NCBI RefSeq assembly: GCF_023278565.1
Contig: NC_064682.1
Span: forward strand, 4,278,001 to 4,342,000
Direction: 5' to 3'
DNA from: Colletotrichum lupini
Taxonomy: Eukaryota; Ascomycota; Sordariomycetes; Glomerellales; Glomerellaceae
Length of the DNA: 64,000 nucleotides
In this document: positions 1 to 9,533 of the stretch, one piece after another
Numbering within the stretch: the stretch's first letter is position 1
How the letters are laid out: each line of letters opens with the position of its first letter
Notes under the pieces: model-generated
What the model saw: the letters and a program-made list of their open reading frames with translations, nothing else
Told to the model about the DNA's origin: nothing
Database searches by the model: none
Program-made: the position numbers and the translations under genes

Positions 1-910
1 GGAATAGTCCGCAGTTCGCGATTCCATTGTCACACCCGGGTTACGGTTGTATGCTTAATTGAAACCACATGCATTTCCAGGATTGATGATCTTTGGATCA
101 TGTCGGGGGGTCTCATATCAACTCCGTTTGAAAACCGAGGCCCTCGTCAATAAGTAGGAGTCAACATTACACTGCCTCGTTGCCGATGCCATGACTTGAC
201 AAAAGTTCCTGCAGAAGTGAGCCCTGGGATGTACTCTACATGCTCTTCAAATGCTCAACTTCGCATTCGCATTTGACCCATGTTCTCCTACCGGGAATCC
301 GGCATCCCGTGGAGCCCGTAGCCCCCGGGGAGCGTTCAGCATTTCCGAAAGGAAGATCCTGGCAGCCAAGTCAGATGCAAGGTCAGACGCGATGCGATTA
401 CATGTTATCCGTACGACATGTAAATCTCATGTAGCGTTTCAACAACAGCCGAAGTTGGCCGAAGACTATCACAACATCTAGGGTGAAGGGAACTTCTGGC
501 ACCAGGGTCGCGAATCAGAATGATACTCTTGTCTGCCGACCGTAAGAAATCAGTCTGTCACCGCCAACATTTGGACGTCCCCAAGCTGATCCGATTGTCT
601 ATCAGAATCCTTGCGAGCAGATAAGAGTCTCTGCATTTGACTTGGAATTGTACATCGCGCTTTCGTTGACCGAAGATGCCAAAGACGCCTAAACATGTTG
701 AAATTTAATTGACTCATTGTTATGTTTCAAGGCAACGTGTATGCTGAGGCAAATAGAGACTCATAATCTTGGCTCGATTTCTCATATCAAACCCCCCGCA
801 AGATCTACTTTTCTCAAGTATTGATACAAAGCAGCTGGAGAAGATGTCTGTAGGCGTAAGAAGCTTGCCAGTGTGCCCATGGATTAATCCATCATGGCCC
901 TCACAGGACT
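1..910. other. Intergenic, no gene seen
   Basis: Only short, low-quality open frames are present on either strand. None has a signal peptide, a recognisable domain or plausible splice partners. I see no tRNA or repeat here. Confidence 0.5.
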
Positions 911-1796
911 CTAAGCCTTCACAGGCTGACCGCTAGAGCTGACAGCACCACAGTTGCCGACAATGACATTGTGGCTGCCGTCAAAGTTTTGGCCAGCAGA
1001 CCAAGTCTTGCAGATATGGGCTGGCTGCTTCGGGTCGCTGCAGATGTCCACCCAGATGCAGTCGTGAGCGATAGCCTGCGCAAGGTCGGCGACGTGACCG
1101 CATGAGACCTCGAGGTCGTAGTAGTTGTCATTACAAAGAGCGATGGCCGCTTCACCGACACACTGAGTACGAATGCACTGGCGGGCTCTGACCTTGCAAC
1201 CTCCGTTGACGGCGCGGAGATTGTTCACGCCAGTGTTGACCTGAAAGCCATCTACCTTGCCCCACTTCTCGAAACAATTGGGGGCCTAGAGCATCATCTC
1301 GTCAGGTACTTGCTAGTCAAAGTGAAGATTTAGGACGTAGAACGTGGTACATACTCTCTTCTCGAGGGATCGCTTGGCGTCCTGGGCTTCGTTGTAGAAG
1401 GCCGCGGCAACCTCAGGGGTGGCGGGAGTGCCATCCACATCGACGGTACCGTTGAAGATGGACGTTCCATGCTCCTCCTGGACCTTTGCTTCGATATCCT
1501 AAGGATGTTGTAAGTAAGAGGAAAGTTCGGCAGCACGAAGAAAAAGAAATCATCTTACGAGTAGGTCGGATCCCCAGACCTCAACCACAGGGCCGCCCTC
1601 TTCCAAGACTCCAACCCATCCGGCCTCGCCAATGGGGAAAGGTAGAGGTGCGTATTTGACTTCAACATCGCGAGGCTAGACACATAATGTCAATTATTTC
1701 TCAAACATTCGGCTTCTTGCTGGCACTCACCTCGCTAGGGATGGCTGAAGAGGCCGCCGTTGCGACGAGGGCAAGAATGACAGCGGAGGTCTTCAT
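911..1796 (-). CDS. Secreted cysteine-rich protein with pro-region (candidate effector)
   Basis: Four exons read on the minus strand: 1796-1731, 1675-1559, 1498-1355 and 1285-911, with GT-AG introns and all phases 0, giving 233 residues. The first exon is almost exactly a signal peptide (MKTSAVILALVATAASSA). A pro-like segment follows and ends in Leu-Glu-Lys-Arg at residue 109, a likely Kex2 cleavage site. The mature part of about 124 residues holds ten cysteines, enough for five disulfides, and the TAG stop is at 911. I recognise no named family. Secretion, pro-processing and cysteine spacing suggest an effector or an antagonistic protein, which is inference. A TATA-like box lies about 110 bp upstream of the ATG. 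Confidence 0.75.
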
Positions 1797-1904
1797 AATG
1801 AATTTTGAGAGCGAATAACGGTAAGTAAAGCTAAATTGAGGAAGAGAGCTGTGGTAGGCTTGATGATTTGAGAATTGATCTTACTTTGATCGAGATGGCC
1901 TCGA

Positions 1905-1913
1905 CTATTTATA
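1905..1913 (-). promoter_or_regulatory. TATA-like box upstream of the secreted protein
   Basis: On the minus strand this reads TATAAATAG, about 110 bp before the ATG at 1796. The position and sequence suit a core promoter of a regulated fungal gene. Confidence 0.4.
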
Positions 1914-4287
1914 TCGCTCTGGTTATGAACAAAGCCCGCAGTTATCGGCGCTGTGATAGATATCTGCAACGTGGAAGCTCAGAGAAATCGATAATTAGTC
2001 GTCGAAGAATGGAACTTTGGTGTTGAACGGGAGCTTTCCTGCCTCACGGCCCACTTGATTGAGAGTATGTATGCCAAGCTGACGGCTGGGGGAGTCGTGT
2101 TCATCTCAATACACCCCCCACTTATGGTGAGTGGGAACTTAGGTTTGGCTACTAGTAATGGCATCAAAGAGTGAGGCTTATTCTGTTCCCATCCTTACGC
2201 TTGGGCGTATAGGCAATGCCACGCCCTTCGACGAGGACCAATCCATGACCCGGAACTTCTGTCGACCGGATCAAGTCAACATCGAGAGGGTCCACACGGG
2301 TGACTACGCTCTTGATGTTCAGCTTTGATCGTTCGAACAGTCAACTTTTACCCCCTTCAGCAAAGCAACCAGTTCCTCGGACTTCTCTTTTGGTTGTGGG
2401 ATTGAACGTTTGTAAGTGGTGGAAAGTTAACTACCCCTGGAACTATCGGACTTCGGTTGTCACTTTGTGGCAACTGGCGACCCTCCCAAAACCATCCGAA
2501 AGAACTTAAAATCCTTTTAAGCATATGAGCTTGTTTTCGAGCGACAAGATGCTCCGCGAGCGATTCAATGAGACAAAGCTGGGCACCAAGCAAATTATCT
2601 CGGTTTCTCGACCGCTGTAGCATCATCTCAAGTTCCGTTTTGTTCAGCTCATAGCAAAGATTTTTGACAGCATTGAAGACCTTTCAAAATTTCTGCAACA
2701 TGAGACGTGGTCACGCTGCCAACGGAAAATATTGGGACTTTCGTCGTGACCCCTGGCTACAATCCGGGGTTCGCTGCTGAGCCGCTTTCTCGGTTCGCCG
2801 GAGCCAGGGACGTTGCAAGGCTGCATCTAGGTTCGTTCCGAGGCGGCCGCGGGTTGAGAGATTTTTCTTCGGGTCTAGGCATGACCACGCCGCTTCTAGT
2901 TGTTGAGGGCGATTACAAATGGAGAAGGTGCCAAGACTTCAGATCACCCGCAAACACCAAAGTTCTTCCAACGATGAATTTGAATCGAAACCTCAATGCC
3001 GCAGACGGCTAAGAGAAATTTGATCTCAGGCCCATGTGTGAGTGGGGCGACGATGCCTAAATGAAACCGCTCAAGTCAGCCTGGTGGCCGGTCTTCAGAG
3101 CGTTTAAGATGGGACTTTCGTAGCACAGCATCTCACTTAGGTAAAGGAAACAAATGCAGCTTATATCGTGGCCGGGATCCCAAACATGCAGGCAGCCGGG
3201 AGTTGTCCAAGTCCTCATAAGCTCACTCTTCTATAAGCACTAAGCGCCTTCTGTTCCATTTGGACTATTTCACTGAGCTCAGAATCTGGCCGGTGTCCAC
3301 AGCACTGTCAGAGTCTTGAGGCTTCGGAAAATCTTATTAATTGAAGCCCCATACAAGTGAAATCTGTTAGAGTAGCTAACGGCTTCAGACATTGCCTCTT
3401 TCCAATGTGTGAGCCAGTGTCTTTGACACCCTATTGCTACACAAGCTGTCACCTTAATTTGCATGCCATCCATCGAACATCTTTCTTTTTCCCAACTCTT
3501 CAAGTTGTTCACATATGATACCTAGCTATGGTAACGATCGGAACCTCGAACCTGAACTTGGAGGTCTCAAGAGGGCAAGATGTCCCTGTAGGCTCGGGCT
3601 TGTTGACATCCAATCCCACGGATGCTCGCAGACTCATCAATTCATCCGCAACATCCAAGTCGTAATCAATGCCATGCACGATTCAAGAAGTGCACCATCG
3701 GCATTTCCTGGATGCGAACGCGGTAAAGTCTCAATCCACGGAAATCCAACTAATGCGGGTGACCGGCGACATTTTCAAACAAAGATAGCCCTATAAAGGG
3801 CCTCGGTGATCAAGTAATTCCCGAACCCAGTATATCTAGGTAGCCTAGGGCGAAGATTGAAAAACCAGGTTTCTGGTTCCTGGGTTGGTGAATTTCCGAC
3901 AGTTGGGATCACCGAACTTCTTAAGCTTTTTACAACACGAGTTGAACTTCGAGCATGTTTCACTTTTTGAGGCGACACAAGAAAGTCCGGAGCACGAATC
4001 GATCGATGGCCTGTCGTCAGCACAACATGAGTCAACCGCCTTCGAGACATGACATGGTCAGCCTGAGTGAGCTGAATACCGGGTTCGCTTTCGACTTGTC
4101 TGCATGTACACGAGTCTGGCACTTGAATAAATACCTAATTACATAGCTACCCTCAACGCAAACAATGTTCAGCATTACGCAACTTCAGAATCATCAATCA
4201 GACTATCTACTTCAAAACAGACCTCTCAAACTCGTCGTTCACATAGCAGTCATCATTGTAATTCCGCACAAGACTTCTGCAACCAAC
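1914..4287. other. Intergenic, no gene seen
   Basis: About 2.4 kb with only short open frames lacking domain features. The in-frame ATGs at 4165 and later belong to the leader of the small peptide gene that starts at 4288. Confidence 0.4.
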
Positions 4288-4564
4288 ATGAAGACGATTC
4301 CGTATGCTACCCTATTGATGGCTTTGGCCTACTTCGCAAATGCGTTGCCTCAGACGCCTGGAGAAGGTTGCGACTCTGTTGCGATTTGTAATGACGTGTG
4401 TGGCAAGCAAGGAATGGTGAGTAACAACCACCAAGCATTATTGGCGTCTCAACTTTCAGTGAGTCGTGAGTAAGTCTCTGGTCTGATCACAAGTTCTACA
4501 GAAACGCGGCGGATCATCATGCACTGGAAACAATTCGGCCAATTGCGTTTGCGTACCCAAGTGA
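4288..4564 (+). CDS. Secreted defensin-like peptide (CS-alpha-beta cysteine pattern)
   Basis: Two exons (4288-4416 and 4502-4564) separated by an 85-bp GT-AG intron with a CTGAT branch-like site give a 63-residue pre-peptide. I chose the ATG at 4288, not the in-frame one at 4165, because it begins a classic signal peptide ending in Ala-Asn-Ala at about residue 19. The mature peptide of about 44 residues has six cysteines at 28, 34, 38, 50, 58 and 60. The spacing is C-x5-C-x3-C-x11-C-x7-C-x-C. The CxxxC and CxC pair is the signature of cysteine-stabilised alpha-beta defensins such as fungal plectasin. The usual Gly two residues before Cys4 is Ser here, and the intron falls in the loop between helix and hairpin. 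Family assignment rests on the pattern alone. It could instead be an unrelated six-cysteine effector. Confidence 0.7.
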
Positions 4565-4820
4565 TTGCGACATTACCAAAGACATGAGTTCTGCTTTTTA
4601 CGAGAATATGGAGCCCGGAGTTTTGCGACTTACTTTTGTCAGCATATTGCCAAGACTATGAATTTAGAGGCACGAGTAGTAGTTGCTGAGACGAAATGGA
4701 TGCGATTCTGCAAGATACAGCTTCAAAACGCCCTTGGGGACTTGACACCTCCAGTGACACATCACCCAGAGCCAAAAAGCTCGTTTGCACATGTAAGAAG
4801 CTTGTAGGAGCAAAATATCA

Positions 4821-4926
4821 GGCCCTGGCCAGGATTCGAACCTGGGACCTCTTCCAATCCGGCTGAGAAGACTCGGAAGTCTTGTTAAAGCCCTAAGGAA
4901 GAATCATACCGCTAGACCACCAGGGC
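4821..4926 (-). tRNA. tRNA-Pro(AGG) with intron
   Basis: On the minus strand a 7-bp acceptor stem (GCCCTGG with CCAGGGC), a D arm typical of eukaryotic tRNA-Pro, a 5-bp anticodon stem (CTTCC with GGAAG) and a TTCGAATC T loop are all present. The anticodon AGG is at 4894-4892. A 34-nt intron (4890-4857) follows base 37, the canonical position, leaving a mature tRNA of 72 nt. Confidence 0.93.
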
Positions 4927-5426
4927 TAGTGATCCTGAAGCATCGTACGATGTTCTGGATGCTGGGTTTGTACCGTAAGATTAGTCAAGAAGGGTGGTGG
5001 GAGACGAGTTGTGCGGTTGTGGAGTCAGGGCGGGCCGTGATGAGGGCACTCACGTTGAGAGTAGTCACAACACACGGGTAATGCGTGGTTGTAATGCTAG
5101 CTTGGCAAAAGCGCGCTTCAGGTTGAACGGTGCTGGAAACCCACTCTTCTGTTGGTCATAGATAAGGATGTGACTATTGGTTTAAGTGTCCGATGTCCCT
5201 CTTTCTTTTTCCGACTGGCTTAGTTCTAGTCAGAGCATCAAATGATGAGGAGCATAAAGACACACATTGGGACTGTCACAGCCAAGTGGGTCAAGTGTGG
5301 TTGAAATTAGGTATAGACATTATATGGTTTGTATCTACTCTTGCCGGATACGGCGGTTTTTATATACCAAAACAAAGACCCGAACGCCTCTATAACTCGA
5401 ACATTAGGACGGAAGCCAAAAGGGGT
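4927..5426. other. Intergenic between tRNA-Pro and peroxidase
   Basis: Holds the 5' flank of the tRNA and the 3' flank of the peroxidase. I see no gene. Confidence 0.4.
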
Positions 5427-6751
5427 TTACCACCTAAAGTGGAAGACTCCCTTCAACCAGCTCATGACCGAGGCAATCATGCCATTGATATCACCACCGT
5501 TCCTGAGTTGATCGGCTATGTTGTTAAGGCGGTCCTTGGTAGCGAGCCACTTGTCCAAAACAGCCTGGTCGGGAGCGTTGAAGGTGCTTCCGGTACGAGG
5601 AGGCAGGGCCTTGGTGCACTCAGTCAAGTCGTTGATGTTGAAGACACCAAGAAGAGAGAGACGGATGTACTCGCGAGCGTAGTCCTGGTTCCAGTGGGAC
5701 TGTCCGCCCTGGCCAGCGAAAGCCTGGAACTCGGAGCTGATGCGGGAGTCCTTGGCGAGAACGACGTCGCTGGCAAACTTGAAGACACGAGCGGGAGCGG
5801 AGCCGAGAGTCTCCTTGTAGAACTTGACGTCCCAGACACCGGGAGTGCTGTCCTGCGGGTCGCCGGCGCGGCTAGGGTCCACGAAGCGCTGCTGGCTGGT
5901 CGTGTGAGCGCCGATGAGTGCGGTGAGACCATGGGGCTTGATGGTCTTGTTCTCAAAGAGCTCGATCAAGAAGTCGGCAGAGCCGGTGACGGGAGGCAGA
6001 AGGTTGAGGGGAGCAGGGACGGAGGAGTCCTTGCGGCCGACGTATGTGCGAATGCGGGGACCCAAGGGGCAGCTGTCACGAAATCAGTCCACGCTCAGAC
6101 TGTATGACCAAAGGTCCGGATGACTTACACAACAGTGGCTACAGTTGCGGAGAACTGAATGAGATCGGCCATTCCGATTCCAAACTGCTTATAGCGGTCG
6201 AACCAGACCTGGGTCTGGGCAATAATCTCCTCGAGACCATGATTCTCTCCGCGTGCTATTTCCTCTGAAGCGAGAATGATAGAGCCGTCAGCTCCGCCGA
6301 GGTTGCCAGTTCCCTTTGACCAACCGCCGGCATCGTGGAAGCCAAGGCGGACGGCAGCGCGGGCGAAGTCGGTGCAACGGCCGGATCTGCCTCTGAAGGT
6401 ACCCTGAAGATCGTTGGCGATGTATTTCCAGATGCAGCAGGTGTCGGCAGCGCAAGCCGCTGAACCCTTTGGTGCGAGAGTGCCTGATCTCCCAACAGTT
6501 GGGTAGGCGTCGTCACTCTCGGGGTTATCGAAACCGGTAAGGAGCTTCTTGACGCTGCTTCCGACGGCGGTGAGCTTGGAGTCGTCGAGGGTGATGAGAT
6601 CGCCAATGAGCTCGTTAGAGTCTCCGTCGTCAGCGCCGTTACCGTCTTTATCGGCGCGAGAGCGGATCTCGGCGAATGTGTTCTTCATGCCGGGGTAGGC
6701 GATGACGGGAGTAGCCGCGAGGGCGGTAGTAAGGAAAGTTGACACACGCAT
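5427..6751 (-). CDS. Secreted class II haem peroxidase (ligninase family, generic type)
   Basis: Two exons (6751-6129 and 6072-5427) joined across a 56-bp intron give 422 residues. A signal peptide ends near Ala18. An acidic stretch of about 80 residues precedes the first domain cysteine at 100. The peroxidase domain then shows the CC-x-W start, distal Arg135 and His139 in RLGFHDAGGW, the GGADGS calcium site, proximal His264 in IGAHTTSQQ and a downstream DP-x-RAGD-x-QDSTPG calcium segment. The position of the lignin-peroxidase catalytic Trp (five before the proximal His) is Ala259, and the manganese-ligand Asp position (six after it) is Arg. It is therefore probably a low-redox generic peroxidase acting on phenols outside the cell, not a lignin or manganese peroxidase. 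The substrate is inferred. Confidence 0.92.
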
Positions 6752-8802
6752 GGTGAGCTTGAAATAGTTGTGTACCTGGAAGAAGAATAGAAGCTGATAG
6801 AGAGTGGTATAGATTGTATGTATGCTAGAGTCGCAGAACGAAAGGATGATTCTACCGAATCAAGAAGATATGTTAGAGACGAAGGAGATGATGAGGCGTA
6901 TCCTGATGAGCCAAGTGCTAGAGACTGGGCATCATGGGTTCATTATATCCTCATCGATAGCTCCTAAGCCCGGGAGGCCGTGCTCGCACTTCAGCGAATC
7001 TATTCTTGGCAAAGGAAGCCATCGTACAGCTTGAATGCTGACTGTGGAGATGAGTAGTCTCCAACCGTGTTGACTAGTTCTAGGGCGTCTCGACGCCGTC
7101 GACGTTGTAGCAAAGGCTTGCTTTTCCTCCTTCTCATCTGCTGTCAGTCGCGCATAGTCTCGTATTGGGCCGAGTCAACCGAAGGGGAGTTGATCCAGTC
7201 CGAGCGCCACCATGTGTACTTTTGCTCCGCCTCCACGAAGCCTTGAAGAGTCGAACGAGGAATCATGTCGTCTGTTATTGGACAACCAGACCGGGGGAAG
7301 ACGGTGGTTGCTACAGCGGTGAGCGAGGCGTTGACCAGGAGGAAACAAAGAGGTCTGTGTGCCGATTGATACCACGTCGAGATACCACTGAGTAAGGCAC
7401 ATTAGATACTGTGTCCCCTGCTCTACACTTGGGGGGCATGAGCAATACTGACGAGGTTTACTGCAGGCATCGTAAACGTTCAGTCGATAAGTGCTGTTCA
7501 ACTTGTTCGCGTACTTACTGACATCAACTCCTCACTGACACCACGTCTGTGAATGTCAGTCTCGCCGTGCCTCGTATCGACGCACCCATCATCCGACCCT
7601 GAAAGATGCATGTGTGCCAGAACCAGGATGTAAGTTCAGACGCACAACATTACTTAGCTCCCATCTTGGTATCTGTGCTATTCCAGATCCGATCTACGGG
7701 CGAGACCACTGTTCCCCTTCCAGCAACTGACTCTGACCAAGTTGGAACAGACTCAGCAGAGGTACTCTTATTCAGGGGTAATAACGCGAGTCGCAATCCC
7801 ACAAAGGAGAGAGTTGCTTTAGCGTTGCATCCCGTATGCTGCACAACCCCGACGCTAATCCAATGTTGCTTCTAGCGCACGACAGCACGGCTTGGCGGCT
7901 AAGTTCCCCTGAAACATCAGGTGAGATGACCCAGAAGACCCTAACATTCTGGATACGACCGCCGTTGAGCTTGTTTTCCTGCGTGTGGATGGACGTTTCT
8001 TGTCGTCCGATGCTGTCTCAGAAGCTTTCAACGCTCGGATGGCGTGCCAACCAACTGGACCGTCCAATAATTGAGATGTTATTTCTAACTCGTAATAGGA
8101 GAGGATATTTTAGTACAGGGATCTCCGTTACATTTCCTCCCTGCTAGACTGCTCGCGTGTCGTGTGCGTACGATTCGAACACTCGTCGACGTGAAGTGGG
8201 AGTGCAAGTTACTGCTCGATACTAGATTAGACGCGCAAACACCCCTAATGACCTCAGGTTCTGATGGCAACAACATGGTATCCTATGAAGATGATCGAAT
8301 CGCTCAACACCCTCTTCTTTCTTCATTTCAGCCTTGTGAATGCCTCTTCTTTTGACTTGTCATGCCAAGCTTTTCTGACAATCAAGATGCCCTCGTTCCC
8401 GTGTGACACCGACACGCCTCGTCCGAGGAGGGCTGCTGACATCGGTCCGGCTTTGACTGGTCAGACACAAGCTGATAAAATAAGCTCGAAGCCTTCAAGC
8501 CCTACTTCGAACTTCGGTCTGAGCGAGCTGACCGAGTGGCATCCTGCTTCCTCGTGTTGGTTTTTGTTTGTTCCTGTTAGAAGAACGTTTCTGAACGCGA
8601 GAAGACAGCAGGAACGGCACTAAACCTTCTTTGTCCTCTGTTCGGTGTCTTTGGCCCCCCCTTCTCTCACTGGCGCCTGGCGCTAGGTAGGAAGCCATCG
8701 GCCCGTCGAGGATCGTCAGGGGGACCAAACAAGCGTGGCTCCTCGTGATTCTATTTGTTCTGTTTGGCAAGCCGGAACGCCTCGGACTTCAGCTGGCAGG
8801 TA
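6752..8802. other. Intergenic, 2 kb, no gene seen
   Basis: Contains the peroxidase promoter side and the former 3' flank of the mannosyltransferase gene. No open frame has domain-like features. Confidence 0.4.
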
Positions 8803-8846
8803 AGTCAAAGCACCCAGTTATGGGCCCCCCCCCCTTTTGGGCCCCC
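8803..8846 (+). repeat. Left 44-bp terminal inverted repeat
   Basis: Identical over 44 bases to the reverse complement of 9589-9632. It contains a run of ten C, a TTTTGGG block and then five C. The identity stops at 8847. Confidence 0.9.
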
Positions 8847-9533
8847 CATTTACACCAATAGTACTACTTTTCACTATAGGTCTAATAAATCGGCTGCTCA
8901 GTAATAAATTTCAATATTTCATAGTTAAATAGAAACTTATTTATATTTTAAGAAAAAAAATACCATATTACGTAATACTACTTAATTAAGCAGTTTTATT
9001 AAGCTAAAGTTAAAGTTTTGAAAATGATAGTGTTTATATATAAATTACCAGGCGACACTAACAATTCAAAAGCTTAAATAACATTTATAATTATAGTTAA
9101 AAGAGAAATATAAAACTATATCTATACTATTTATATTTATCTCTAATCGAATATATATATTATACCCTAATTTTATTATATGATTACGTAATATATTCAG
9201 TTTTAAATTGTCCTATATAAAATTTACTATGAGGAATCTTTAACTTAGTATTACTAAGCTATAAAAGATTATAAAAATATAAAAAAGCTATTTGTATATA
9301 GTTTCTATATATAATTCTAATATATTATAATCTTAGCTTCTAAAAGAAAATAACTCTTAAGTAATTTATATTCTAATTATTACCTCTTAACTATGTGTTT
9401 TTTAAAATGTATATATTTAATATGATTACGTAATACTAAGTTGGTATATACTACTAAAAGTATAATAATATAGAAGTATAGTTAAATGTATATATAAATT
9501 AATTTTAGTTATATTTTTATATACTAAGTAAAG

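Noticed and set aside
5193..6107. 304-codon frame on the plus strand
   Set aside because: It lies antisense to the class II peroxidase exons, whose motifs and splice sites are clear. The plus-strand translation has no domain features.
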